This document shows, in pieces, positions 52,033 through 61,534 of a stretch of 61,569 bases of DNA (position 1 is the stretch's first letter; every line of letters begins with the position of its first letter). A model generated the notes under the pieces. That model was not told the DNA's origin and did not search any database. It saw only the letters and a list, made by a program, of their open reading frames with translations. A program made the translations under genes and the position numbers. This stretch comes from an uncultured Flavobacteriaceae bacterium (GTDB taxonomy: Bacteria > Bacteroidota > Bacteroidia > Flavobacteriales > Flavobacteriaceae), in the NCBI GenBank assembly GCA_905479475.1, contig CAJQMT010000034.1:1-61569 (forward strand). Direction: 5' to 3'.

Positions 52033-54855
52033 TCAATGTGCTTGCAACCAATTTTCACCAACGCCAACTTCTACATCAAGAGGAACTTCTAACTGAAATG
52101 CTCTCTCCATTTCATTTTTAATCATCGGCTCCAACACTGCTCTTTCTTCTTTGTGCATGTCGAACACCAATTCATCGTGTACCTGTAACAACATTTTAGA
52201 TTTCCAATCGCTTTCTTCCAATTTTCTTTGAATATTGATCATGGCAATTTTAATGATATCTGCAGCAGATCCTTGGATAGGAGCATTGACAGCATTTCGT
52301 TCGTCTCCAGAGCGCACCATTCCATTTTGAGAGTTGATATTTTTCAAATACCGTTTTCTCCCTAAAACAGTTGCTACATAGCCATTGTCTCTCGCAAAAT
52401 CTACTTGTTTCGCCATGTAAGATTTCAATGTGGGATAGGTTTCGTAATAAGTTTGAATCAATGCTTTCGCTTCTTTTCGCGTCATTCCTGTTTGGTCTGC
52501 CAAGGTAAAAGCTCCTTGTCCATATAAAATCCCAAAATTGACAGCTTTTGCATTGCTTCTTTGTGTTCGTGTTACTTCCTCCAGCGGCACGTTGAACACT
52601 TTAGCCGCAGTTGTTGCGTGAATATCTTGTCCGTCCTTGAAGGCTTGGATCATATTTTGTTCTTTACTAATCGCTGCAATGATGCGCAATTCTATCTGTG
52701 AATAATCGGCTGCAAAAAGGATGTGATTTTCATCACGTGGCACAAAGGCCTTCCTTACTTGTCGCCCTCTTTCTGTACGAATCGGAATATTTTGCAAATT
52801 TGGATTGTTCGAACTCAATCTTCCAGTTGCCGCAACGGTTTGACCATAAGTCGTGTGTATTTTTTTCGTTTTTGGATTGACCTCCGCTGGCAAAGCATCA
52901 ATATACGTACTTTTCAGTTTCACCAAACCTCTCCACTCTAATATTTGCTGAACAATCTCGTGTTCGCTTGCTAATTTTGAAAGCACGTCTTCGTTGGTGG
53001 CGTATTGTCCTGTTTTTGTTTTTTTAGGCTTTTCAACCAAATTCATTTTTTCAAACAAGACAACCCCTAATTGCTTTGGGGATGCCAAATTAAAATCTTC
53101 CCCTGCAACTGCATAAATATTTTTTTCGAGTACTTCAATGTCCTTTGTTATTTCTACAGACAGCTGCTGAAGATAAGAAGTGTTTAAATTGATTCCTTCA
53201 ATCTCCATTTTCGCAAGCACTCTCAGCAATGGGATTTCGATGGTCGTATACAATTCCATTAAATTATTTTCTTTGAGTTCTTTTTCAAAAACTCTCTTCA
53301 ACTGCCATACTAGATCTACTTCTTCTATGGAAAAATCTGCTTGCTTTTTGAGATCAGCTTCTTGAAATTCTATTTGAGATTTTCCTTTTCCTACAATGCT
53401 TTCTTTCTTTATCGTTTGGTAATTCAAATAGGTTTCTGCCAAGACATTTAACTGGTGTCGCATGTCTGGATTTAGCAAATAATGTGCCAGTTGCGTATCA
53501 AACAAAACACCGTGAACTTGCAGGCTAAATTGCCCCAAAACCTTAAGATCTCTTTTTAAATTGTGTCCTATTTTTTCAATTTTTTCGTCTTCAAAAAACA
53601 ATCTAAATTGCTGTAAAATAGCTTCTTTTGCTCTTTCTTCTTTTGGGAAAGCCAAATAATATCCTTTGCCTTTTTCATAGGAAAAAGAAATCCCTGCAAT
53701 AGTCAACCCCAAAGTATCTGTTTCGATACCAAAACAAACAGAATCCTGTTTGCACAATTGTTTTAGCAACAACTTTTGTGCTAAAGGAGTATTTACATAT
53801 TGGTACACATTTTCTGAAGTTGTGACATTTTGAAAACCTGTATGCACAGGCTTTTCTTCTATCAATGGACTGGCAAACAAATCAAGTTGAGAGGTCACCG
53901 CTTGTGATTTCTTTTCTTGAGAAGTCTCTTCTTTTTTTACAATTTCTTGGACTCCTTTTTCTACTTCAGGACTTTTGAAGAGTTTTTGCACCGTTTCAAA
54001 AGACCGCCTGAATTCCAATTCCTGAAATACATCGCTCACTTTTTGGAAATCGGGAGACGACAGCAAATAATCCTCAGCATTGAAGGCTACGGGACAATCT
54101 AATAATATGGTTGCCAATTTTTTTGAAAGCAAGCCCAATTCTTGATTGGCCTCTACTTTTTCTTTCATCTTACCTTTCAACTCATGGGTGTTTTCAAACA
54201 AGCCTTCCATACTGCCATAGGCTTTTAGGAATTTCTTAGCGGTTTTATCCCCTACTCCTGGCAAGCCGGGTATGTTGTCCACGGCATCACCCATCATTCC
54301 CAAATAATCAATTACTTGTAATGGGTTTTCAATTTCAAATTTCTCTTTTACTTTTTCAACATCCCAAATCTCTATTCCATTTCCCATACGGGCTGGACGA
54401 TACATAAATATATTTTCTGAAACCAACTGTGCGTAATCCTTGTCGGGAGTAACCATATACACTTGGAACCCTTCTTTTTCTGCTTGTTTGGAAAGTGTCC
54501 CAATCAAATCGTCTGCTTCAATCCCTTCTCTTTCAATGATTGGGATATTCATCGCTTCTAAAATTTTATGAATGTAAGGCACCGCAATTTTTATAGCTTC
54601 TGGAGTTTCTTGTCTATTGGCTTTGTATTCTGAAAAAGCCTCTTTTCTAACAGAGGAACCTCCTTTGTCAAATGCAACGGCTAGCAGGTCTGGTTTTTCT
54701 CTTCGGATAACGTCCAATAAGGAATTGGTAAAACCTAAAATAGCCGAAGTATCCATTCCCTTAGAGTTGATTCTGGGGTTTTTAATCAATGCGTAATACC
54801 CTCTAAAAATCAATGCAAAAGCATCTAGTAAAAACACCCTCTTTTGAGCTGCCAT
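52033..54855 (-). CDS. polA: DNA polymerase I
   Basis: Repair and Okazaki-fragment polymerase, 940 aa from the ATG at 54855 (a start 28 codons upstream adds an unlikely hydrophobic segment). Residues 1-290 are the 5'-3' exonuclease (LLDAFALIFRGYYAL, GLPGVGDKTAKKFL). Residues ~345-525 are the 3'-5' exonuclease fold, and the C-terminal half is the polymerase (DYSQIELRIIAAIS; KAVNFGILYGQGAF; QVHDELVFDM). In the proofreading site the usual Asp-x-Glu reads Gly376-Ile-Glu378, and the usual Tyr-x3-Asp reads Phe508-x3-Glu512, while Asp436 remains. Proofreading is probably weak or lost. Confidence 0.95.
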   Translation of the reverse strand: MAAQKRVFLLDAFALIFRGYYALIKNPRINSKGMDTSAILGFTNSLLDVIRREKPDLLAVAFDKGGSSVRKEAFSEYKANRQETPEAIKIAVPYIHKILEAMNIPIIEREGIEADDLIGTLSKQAEKEGFQVYMVTPDKDYAQLVSENIFMYRPARMGNGIEIWDVEKVKEKFEIENPLQVIDYLGMMGDAVDNIPGLPGVGDKTAKKFLKAYGSMEGLFENTHELKGKMKEKVEANQELGLLSKKLATILLDCPVAFNAEDYLLSSPDFQKVSDVFQELEFRRSFETVQKLFKSPEVEKGVQEIVKKEETSQEKKSQAVTSQLDLFASPLIEEKPVHTGFQNVTTSENVYQYVNTPLAQKLLLKQLCKQDSVCFGIETDTLGLTIAGISFSYEKGKGYYLAFPKEERAKEAILQQFRLFFEDEKIEKIGHNLKRDLKVLGQFSLQVHGVLFDTQLAHYLLNPDMRHQLNVLAETYLNYQTIKKESIVGKGKSQIEFQEADLKKQADFSIEEVDLVWQLKRVFEKELKENNLMELYTTIEIPLLRVLAKMEIEGINLNTSYLQQLSVEITKDIEVLEKNIYAVAGEDFNLASPKQLGVVLFEKMNLVEKPKKTKTGQYATNEDVLSKLASEHEIVQQILEWRGLVKLKSTYIDALPAEVNPKTKKIHTTYGQTVAATGRLSSNNPNLQNIPIRTERGRQVRKAFVPRDENHILFAADYSQIELRIIAAISKEQNMIQAFKDGQDIHATTAAKVFNVPLEEVTRTQRSNAKAVNFGILYGQGAFTLADQTGMTRKEAKALIQTYYETYPTLKSYMAKQVDFARDNGYVATVLGRKRYLKNINSQNGMVRSGDERNAVNAPIQGSAADIIKIAMINIQRKLEESDWKSKMLLQVHDELVFDMHKEERAVLEPMIKNEMERAFQLEVPLDVEVGVGENWLQAH

Positions 54856-54973
54856 AAAATAAAAAATTAATGAAAAGTAAATGTACAGAAATAAGTTTGA
54901 AAAATGCAGGCCACCAATGCAAGCTTTTGAAACCTCCAACGAAAAAACGGAGGGTTGACTTGCAATAGGAAAC

Positions 54974-55516
54974 CTAAAGCAAACTTAAAATTTCCAAGAC
55001 CACCTCTTTTTTAGTTTTGTGGTCCGTCACAACTTGGTGCGCTGCTTTGCTGTAATAAGGAGAACGTTCAAACAAATGTTTTCCAATAAATTCAGCCAAG
55101 GCTTCTTTTGTCTGAATATTGGCTATGAGTGGACGTTTGCTCTTTTTCAAAATCAATTTGTCTGCCAAACTTTTAACAGAAGATTTCAAATAAATACTTT
55201 TTGTGTTTTTGGCTTCCAAAACATACTGCATATTGTCTCCAAAGCAAGGAGTTCCTCCTCCTAAAGACAGAATGGTATCCTCCTGAAGCGTCAAGAGTTC
55301 TTTCAAATACTCTTCTTCTTTTTTTCTAAAATAAATTTCCCCTTTGGCATCGAATATTTCTTTGACACTCGCCTTTTCTTTTTCCACAATGAAATCGTCC
55401 AAATCGATCAAATTACATCTTAGTTTTCTTGACAATTTCTTCCCAATAGAAGATTTCCCAGAGCCCATGTATCCTATTAAAACAATGATCATATTTTTAT
55501 TTTTATTTCGATTCAT
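54974..55516 (-). CDS. aroK: Shikimate kinase
   Basis: Phosphorylates shikimate, fifth step of the shikimate pathway. 180 aa with P-loop LIGYMGSGKSSIGKKL, substrate motif LIDLDDFIVEKE (Asp) and LSLGGGTPCF. An ATG eight codons later (55492) is an alternative start and fits homologues equally well. The downstream pathway gene aroA is elsewhere in the window. It lies 118 bp upstream of polA. Confidence 0.93.
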   Translation of the reverse strand: MNRNKNKNMIIVLIGYMGSGKSSIGKKLSRKLRCNLIDLDDFIVEKEKASVKEIFDAKGEIYFRKKEEEYLKELLTLQEDTILSLGGGTPCFGDNMQYVLEAKNTKSIYLKSSVKSLADKLILKKSKRPLIANIQTKEALAEFIGKHLFERSPYYSKAAHQVVTDHKTKKEVVLEILSLL

Positions 55517-55537
55517 TCACTGCAAAAGAACGAAATT

Positions 55538-56860
55538 TTATGACCGATTCCAATTTTTGTAAGTATGTCCTTTCAGTGCAAAAAATAAAATGAGGGCATA
55601 GCACGGAATTAAAACCCAATAACTACTCTGAGCGGCACTTGCAGTTGCTTCTAGTTGTTCGACTCCTTCCAAAATCAACGCGTGTTTTTGAGCATCTACT
55701 AATCTGCCGTAGAGCGGAGGAATCATGGCGCCTCCTGAAATGGCCATAATCAACAAAGCAGAAGCTGTTTTTGTAAATTTTCCCAAACCTTCCAAGGTCA
55801 ATGGCCAAACAGCTGGCCAGACCAAAGCGTTTGAAATTCCTAAGGCAGCTACAAACAAAACGGAAGTAAAACCATTTGTGATCAAAATACAGATGCTAAA
55901 AAGGATTCCCAAAGCAGCACTTATTTTAAGAGCCGTTCCTTGTTTTATATATTTCGGTATCAACACCACGCCTAAGGCATAGGTCACCACCATTGCCAAT
56001 AGTGTAAATGTGGTAAAAAATTTGGCTTCTTCTGCGGCAATTCCTAAAGAAATTCCATAGGCTATGATAGTATCTCCAGCGATTACTTCCGCACCTACAT
56101 ACACAAATAACGTCAACACTCCCAACCAAAGGTGTGGGAACTGGAAAATATTGGTTTTGGTGGTCTCTCCTCCCTCCGTTTGTTCTGCAGGAGTTACCTC
56201 TACTTCTGGTAGCGGTGCTTTTCTTATCAAGAGACCTAGTACGGTTAGCATTCCTGCCATCACCAAATAAGGCACAAAAACACTGTCTGCCATCCCGTCC
56301 AATAGGTTCGCTTTTTCTGTTTGAGACACGGTGGTTAGCTTTTCTTTGACCTCATCGATCCCATTTAACAAAAGCGCGCCAAATAGCAAGGAACCTAGTG
56401 CTCCGGCTGTTTTATTTGCAATTCCCATAATGGCGATGCGTTTGGCGCCACTTTCAATCGGACCTAAAATCGTGATATAAGGGTTTGCCGCGGTTTGTAA
56501 AAGGGTCATTCCTACTCCTTGGATAAAAATACCTATTAAAAAAAAACAATAAGTTCTGGCTTCAGCGGCTGGTATAAATACCAAAGCACCTATTGCCATA
56601 ATCATGAGACCCAAAGACATTCCTTTTCGGTAACCTATTTTGGTTAAAATTTTTGAAGCTGGCAACGCCATAACCACAAAACTTATATAAGAGGCCGAAG
56701 CTACCAAATAGGACTGTGCTTCGGTCAACTCATTGATTGTCTTCATAAAAGGGATCAACGCTCCATTGATCCAGGTAACGAATCCAAATATAAAAAACAC
56801 TCCCGCAATAATGGAGATTGCAACCCAATTGCCTTGTATACTCTGTTCTTTTTGTGCCAT
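55538..56860 (-). CDS. Sugar MFS transporter (FucP/GluP type)
   Basis: 440 aa, 12 membrane segments, of the fucose/glucose-galactose permease group. ITWINGALIPFMK-like start (VTWINGALIPFMKTINELTEAQSYL), IGIFIQGVGMTLLQTAANPY in helix 4 and GGAMIPPLYGRLVD late are group signatures. It is a proton-sugar symporter in the inner membrane; glucose, galactose or fucose are candidates. It has its own promoter 90 bp upstream. Confidence 0.88.
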   Translation of the reverse strand: MAQKEQSIQGNWVAISIIAGVFFIFGFVTWINGALIPFMKTINELTEAQSYLVASASYISFVVMALPASKILTKIGYRKGMSLGLMIMAIGALVFIPAAEARTYCFFLIGIFIQGVGMTLLQTAANPYITILGPIESGAKRIAIMGIANKTAGALGSLLFGALLLNGIDEVKEKLTTVSQTEKANLLDGMADSVFVPYLVMAGMLTVLGLLIRKAPLPEVEVTPAEQTEGGETTKTNIFQFPHLWLGVLTLFVYVGAEVIAGDTIIAYGISLGIAAEEAKFFTTFTLLAMVVTYALGVVLIPKYIKQGTALKISAALGILFSICILITNGFTSVLFVAALGISNALVWPAVWPLTLEGLGKFTKTASALLIMAISGGAMIPPLYGRLVDAQKHALILEGVEQLEATASAAQSSYWVLIPCYALILFFALKGHTYKNWNRS

Positions 56861-56948
56861 CTATTCTTATTTACTACTATTATTTTGAACTGCGTTTTCT
56901 CGGAAAAAAATTTAAATAATAATTGCGAGCTCTTTCCGTTAAAGGGTT

Positions 56949-56978
56949 TAAAGATATTGTAATTTTTATGAAAACCAA
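56949..56978 (-). promoter_or_regulatory. Promoter of the sugar transporter gene
   Basis: Minus strand TTG (56976-56978), a 19-nt spacer, then TATCTTTA (56949-56956), one base from consensus. The gap 56861-57157 holds no gene. Confidence 0.55.
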
Positions 56979-57157
56979 GCTCTATTGACTGGGCTCTTAA
57001 TGGAAGAATTTGCTGCCTTGAAGAGAGACACAAACTGCGCCAAAGCTGCTCCTTCAATTAAATTTTCATAAACAACATAAATACAGTATATTGCAAAGGC
57101 GGTTTTGGGTTTTTTGAAATCTGAAATTTAATTTTAAAAAAAAAAAGCTTACGAATT

Positions 57158-57454
57158 ATGACAAAATTTGGAGAACTTATCAATTTAGACATTCCTGTTT
57201 TGATTGATTTTTATTTTGAATGGGATCAAACAGGAGAAAACCCTCACGAAGTCCTGCGCGATGTTGTTGCTGCATTGGGAGACAAAGCAAAAGTGATCAA
57301 AATTGATATTGAAAAAAATGAAGTATTGGCAGATGCTTTGAAAGTGAAAGCCAATCCTACTTTTATCATCTATAAAAAGGGCATCATGAAATGGCGTCAG
57401 TCTGGAGATTTGGATGCAAACACCCTTATTGGATTGGTAGAGCAATACGGTTAA
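57158..57454 (+). CDS. Thioredoxin-fold protein lacking the CxxC motif
   Basis: 98 aa with the thioredoxin fold: VLIDFYFEWD before the position of the active site, cis-proline motif KANPTFIIYKKG, and the C-terminal helix. Where thioredoxins have WCGPC, this protein has WDQTGENP, so no redox disulfide. It contains no cysteine, so a binding or chaperone-like role is more likely than oxidoreduction. Its stop codon overlaps that of the convergent deacetylase gene. Confidence 0.85.
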   Translation: MTKFGELINLDIPVLIDFYFEWDQTGENPHEVLRDVVAALGDKAKVIKIDIEKNEVLADALKVKANPTFIIYKKGIMKWRQSGDLDANTLIGLVEQYG

Positions 57455-58095
57455 CCAACCGGAATACTCTTGAATACAAAGCCTTTTCCTGAGAAATATT
57501 GTAAAACTTTTGGAAGCGCATATTGCATATTTTCCGAGGCTTTTTGGCTGTCGTGGAACACAACAATTGAACCTGAAGTTGTGTTTTTCAACACATTTTG
57601 AAGACTTTTTTCTGGATTTGTTTTTTTGTCGAAATCAGCGCTCAACACCTCCCACATGACAATTTTATATCCTTTTTGAATCAAGGCCTTTGCTTGCGCC
57701 GGTTTTATTTTCCCATAGGGGGGGCGAAACAAGTTAGAGCAACTTCCAATTACTTGATCAAAAACCTGCTGTGTTTGCTCAGTTTCTTCGATATATTTTT
57801 TAGTACTTGAAGACCATCCGTTGACATGATTGAAAGTATGATTTCCCAAGGTATGTCCTCTTTTTTTCAATTCTTTGACAATCTCAGGATGCTGTATCAT
57901 GTTATTCCCAATGCAAAAAAAAGTCGCTTTTGCTTGGTATTTGTCTAATTCTTGAAGCACCCAATCTGTGATTTCTGGAGTTGGTCCATCGTCAAAAGTC
58001 AAATATATTTCTTTTTTTGGAGTCTCTATGCTCCAAACCAAACGGGGTATTTGTTTTTGAAGCCATTTTGGTATTTTAATGAACAATGCATGCAT
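57451..58095 (-). CDS. Polysaccharide deacetylase (NodB-type)
   Basis: 214-aa carbohydrate esterase family 4 enzyme. Motif 1 is YLTFDDGP, motif 2 HTLGNHTFNHV (zinc histidines), motif 3 FRPPYGK, and VVFHDSQ is near the C-terminus. It removes N-acetyl groups from peptidoglycan, chitin-type chains or surface polysaccharide. No signal peptide is obvious. It follows the DUF2723 gene by 22 bp in the same direction. Confidence 0.9.
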   Translation of the reverse strand: MHALFIKIPKWLQKQIPRLVWSIETPKKEIYLTFDDGPTPEITDWVLQELDKYQAKATFFCIGNNMIQHPEIVKELKKRGHTLGNHTFNHVNGWSSSTKKYIEETEQTQQVFDQVIGSCSNLFRPPYGKIKPAQAKALIQKGYKIVMWEVLSADFDKKTNPEKSLQNVLKNTTSGSIVVFHDSQKASENMQYALPKVLQYFSGKGFVFKSIPVG

Positions 58096-58117
58096 CTCTT
58101 CTCCTGTATCTTAATTG

Positions 58118-61100
58118 CTATTCCTCTCCCATCAAATATTCAAATTGTTGGATGCTCTCTACAAATTCTGCCTGAAGCGTGGCCAAATAAGTTTGATCTT
58201 CCTCAAACCGATCTGCATCTCCCAATACGCTTCTATACATATTTAAATTGCGTTCAATCCCTTCAAAAATAGCCTCCAAATAGTTTTCATTGAAAGCCGC
58301 ATAGTACCGAAGTTTTTCATCGAAAACACGGATCAATTTTTTCGAGACATTTCTTGCTTTTTCGACCTTCCCCAAACGGTAATACAATTCTGGATAACTC
58401 AAACAAATGCCGTAATGTCCGTACTTTTCGATGGGCATTTTTTCGAGACTCATGTCTAAAATTTCTTCGGCACGGCTGGTATCTTTTTCTTGAATCAATT
58501 GTTTTGCCAAACGGAACATATTGTTTCTAAAAGAAATGGAATTTTTTCTGGACTCTACATCGAGGTAAATTCGATCACTGTCTATTTTGTCCCAAGACCA
58601 ATTTTTGATGGTTTTGTAAAGTGCCTCAGAATCGATTCTTCCTAGTTCAAAAATTCCATGGTCATTCGGCGTTCGAATGGGTACAAATTTATAGGCCAAA
58701 CCATCCAACTGCAGGTAATCTTTCAACCAAATGTATTCTTCTGCTGCATTGGCTCCTCCTGTAAAATAAAGAGCTTGTTTCCAATTGTTGTTTGCCAAGA
58801 TGTCGAGCATTAAAATTCTATTTTTTGTCAAGCCCTGTTCGTCAATATCGATGTCGATATAGGGCACAATGGCTGCTGAGTCTTTCAATGCTACCAGACC
58901 ACTTTCTAGCACCGCTTTTTTATCAACTTGCAAGCGTAGTTTGTTGGTCGGATAAAATTTTTCTTTGTGCTCATTTTCTGTTTCAAAATAGGTTCTTTCG
59001 TCTGCTGATGCCAACCAAGTCATGAAATTTTTAATATCCCATCGGGCTTCTGTTTGCGGAAAATGGTAGGCAACATCAAGGGTTCCGTGCTTGTACTGGT
59101 CATGCGTCAGTTGGGACGGAATGGGGGCTGCCTCGTAGGTTTTTCGTTTCATTTGATCAATGTACCAATCTGTTGCAAACAGGCTGGTATTGACCAGCTT
59201 GATATCGGTTCGGTAGTTTTCTACTTCTTGCAAATACCAGAGTGGAAAGGTGTCATTGTCTCCAATCGTAAACATAATGGCGTCTTTTTGACAGGAATCC
59301 AAATAGGCTTTTGCATTGAAGTGTGCCGTGTATTTTCCCGAACGGTCGTGATCGTCCCAATTTTCTGAGGCCATCAAAGTAGGTACTGCCAAAAGAGCGA
59401 GTCCTGAAATCCCGATGGCTCTTGTTTTCGCATTCAAAAACCCTTTTGAGTATTCGTACAAAGCATAGACGCCAAAACCAATCCAAATGGCAAAAACATA
59501 AAAAGATCCTACTACGGCATAATCTCTTTCTCTCGGCTCAAAAGGTTTTGGGTTGGTGTAAAAAATAATGGCGAACCCGGTAAATACAAAAAACAAAAAG
59601 AGGGTATAAAAATTATTTTGGTCTTTTTTCAATTGAAAAATTAGTCCGATGATTCCTAAGATAAACGGCAAAAAGTAATAGGTATTTCTCCCTTTATTTT
59701 CCTTTGCATCTGTTGGCAAATTGTGCTGAGGCCCCAATCGCATTTCGTCTAAAAACCCGATGCCACTGAGCCAATTTCCGTTTTCAATGTCCAAGTTCCC
59801 TTGTACGTCATTTTGCCTTCCTACAAAATTCCACATCAAATATCTACCATACATATAGCCAAATTGATAGGTGATCATGAAATAGATGTTTTGAGAAAAC
59901 GAGGGTCGTTCTTTGCTATTGGGATGAATCCCTGCAATGGATTTGTAATTTTCGATGACTGCCGGATTTGGCATTCGGGGAATGAATCCTTTGTGTGTAT
60001 TGGTATACACAGGCAATGCGTTTTTGTAATTGTTTACAATCACATATTTCCCTGTGCGGTCGTCTTTTTCGTATTTGGGTTTGTCATTTTTGTAAAGAGG
60101 AATACCGTTGGCATCTGTTTTTTGTGTTCGATCGTAGCTAAAAGAATAGTAGGTGTCATAAAAAACATTGGCATCGCCATACTGTTCACGGTTGTAATAG
60201 GCCAAAAGTTCTCTGGCACTCGACGGGTTGTTTTCATTGATGGTTGTATTGGCATTGGCTCGAATAGGCAACATGAGCCAACAAGAAAAACCAATCATGA
60301 TAAACAGTACAGCTAAAATAAGCGTGTTTGCTAAAAATTGTCTTTTTTGTCTTGTGTACTTCAATCCAAAATAGAAACCAACGACCAACACCAAAGCTGC
60401 CACAATACTTCCTGAATTGAATGGCAATCCGATGGTATTCACAAAGAACAGTTCGGAAACACTAAAAAAACGCAAGGTGAAAGGAAACAAAAATTTAAAA
60501 ACAAAAGCCAAGACCAAAACGGCAGCAACATTGGCGAAAACAAATTGCTTGGGCGTCAATGTGGGGTGATTTTTATAGATATAAACGAAAACAATGGCCG
60601 GGATTACCAACAGGGATAGAATGTGGACGCCAAAAGACAATCCAACTACAAAACAAATCAACAAAAGCCATTTGTTTCCTCTGGGCTTGTCCATTTCATT
60701 TTCCCATTTCAAGGCCAGCCAGAACAAGAGTGCCATTAAAAAAGAGGACATGGCATAAACTTCTGCTTCTACTGCACTGAACCAAAAACTATCGGAAAAA
60801 GCATAGGTCAAAGAACCGACCAAACCGCTTCCCAAAACAGCAATGGCTTTGCTTTCCGAAAAATCCCCTGATTTCAAGGATAATTTTTTGGCAAGATTTG
60901 TAACGGTCCAAAACATGAATAATATGGTAAATGCACTCGCCAAACCGGACATAAAATTCACCATTTTTGCAATTTCGGTCAACTCCGAGGTAAACATCGC
61001 AAAGAAGGCTCCTAACATTTGAAACAAAGGAGCTCCGGGCGGATGCCCTACTTCCAATTTTACCGCGGTTGAAATGTATTCTCCGCAATCCCAATAACTC

Positions 61101-61198
61101 ACCGTAGGCTCGAGTGTCAAAGTGTAGGTAACTAGGGCAATGGCAAACACAAACCACCCCAATACAATATTTGCTTTTTTGTAATTCTCTAAAAACAT
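58118..61198 (-). CDS. DUF2723 membrane glycosyltransferase
   Basis: 1026-aa integral membrane protein. The first ~600 residues carry about twelve membrane segments; LEPTVSYWDCGEYISTAVKLEVGHPPGAPLFQM holds the Asp/Glu motif of GT-C enzymes. A soluble C-terminal domain follows (about 600-1026), with EKARNVSKK-like helical repeats. DUF2723 includes human TMEM260, a protein O-mannosyltransferase, so a role in protein O-glycosylation in the periplasm is likely. It forms a pair with the deacetylase gene. Confidence 0.88.
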   Translation of the reverse strand: MFLENYKKANIVLGWFVFAIALVTYTLTLEPTVSYWDCGEYISTAVKLEVGHPPGAPLFQMLGAFFAMFTSELTEIAKMVNFMSGLASAFTILFMFWTVTNLAKKLSLKSGDFSESKAIAVLGSGLVGSLTYAFSDSFWFSAVEAEVYAMSSFLMALLFWLALKWENEMDKPRGNKWLLLICFVVGLSFGVHILSLLVIPAIVFVYIYKNHPTLTPKQFVFANVAAVLVLAFVFKFLFPFTLRFFSVSELFFVNTIGLPFNSGSIVAALVLVVGFYFGLKYTRQKRQFLANTLILAVLFIMIGFSCWLMLPIRANANTTINENNPSSARELLAYYNREQYGDANVFYDTYYSFSYDRTQKTDANGIPLYKNDKPKYEKDDRTGKYVIVNNYKNALPVYTNTHKGFIPRMPNPAVIENYKSIAGIHPNSKERPSFSQNIYFMITYQFGYMYGRYLMWNFVGRQNDVQGNLDIENGNWLSGIGFLDEMRLGPQHNLPTDAKENKGRNTYYFLPFILGIIGLIFQLKKDQNNFYTLFLFFVFTGFAIIFYTNPKPFEPRERDYAVVGSFYVFAIWIGFGVYALYEYSKGFLNAKTRAIGISGLALLAVPTLMASENWDDHDRSGKYTAHFNAKAYLDSCQKDAIMFTIGDNDTFPLWYLQEVENYRTDIKLVNTSLFATDWYIDQMKRKTYEAAPIPSQLTHDQYKHGTLDVAYHFPQTEARWDIKNFMTWLASADERTYFETENEHKEKFYPTNKLRLQVDKKAVLESGLVALKDSAAIVPYIDIDIDEQGLTKNRILMLDILANNNWKQALYFTGGANAAEEYIWLKDYLQLDGLAYKFVPIRTPNDHGIFELGRIDSEALYKTIKNWSWDKIDSDRIYLDVESRKNSISFRNNMFRLAKQLIQEKDTSRAEEILDMSLEKMPIEKYGHYGICLSYPELYYRLGKVEKARNVSKKLIRVFDEKLRYYAAFNENYLEAIFEGIERNLNMYRSVLGDADRFEEDQTYLATLQAEFVESIQQFEYLMGEE

Positions 61199-61370
61199 AG
61201 TCTTTCTGAAAAAATATCTTGTTGCGAATTTAACAATTTCAACGGACCTGACTTCTTAATTTTCCTGAAATCCCTGCTCGGAGAAAAGTCTTGTTTTTCA
61301 AACGGGATTGCCAGCCCTTTGAATCTGTCTTCTGAAATCAAAAAAATACTTGTAAAAAAACAAAAAAATG

Positions 61371-61401
61371 TTTGTATGATTGAAACTTTCCCTTAAATTT
61401 G
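61371..61401 (+). promoter_or_regulatory. Promoter of the tRNA-Gln gene
   Basis: TTTG (61371-61374), a 19-nt spacer, then TAAATTTG (61394-61401). The RNA would start about 54 nt before the mature tRNA 5' end. Confidence 0.6.
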
Positions 61402-61461
61402 CACCCGCAAATGGAAGTATTTTACTTTCAATTGTTGAATTGGCAGCATTGCTAATTTGAA

Positions 61462-61532
61462 TGACCCATGGTGTAATGGTAGCACTCCGGTTTTTGGTAT
61501 CGTCAGTCAAGGTTCGAGTCCTTGTGGGTCAA
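61462..61532 (+). tRNA. tRNA-Gln (anticodon TTG)
   Basis: 71-nt cloverleaf. The acceptor stem TGACCCA pairs with TGGGTCA, then discriminator A. The anticodon loop is TTTTGGT with anticodon TTG. The T arm is CAAGG-TTCGAGT-CCTTG. The 3' CCA is not encoded. The anticodon stem has one mismatch at its base and a G-T pair. Confidence 0.93.
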
Positions 61533-61534
61533 CA

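Noticed and set aside
54856-54939. 28-codon extension of DNA polymerase I
   Set aside because: Hydrophobic and unlike any PolA N-terminus; the ATG at 54855 gives the usual beginning.
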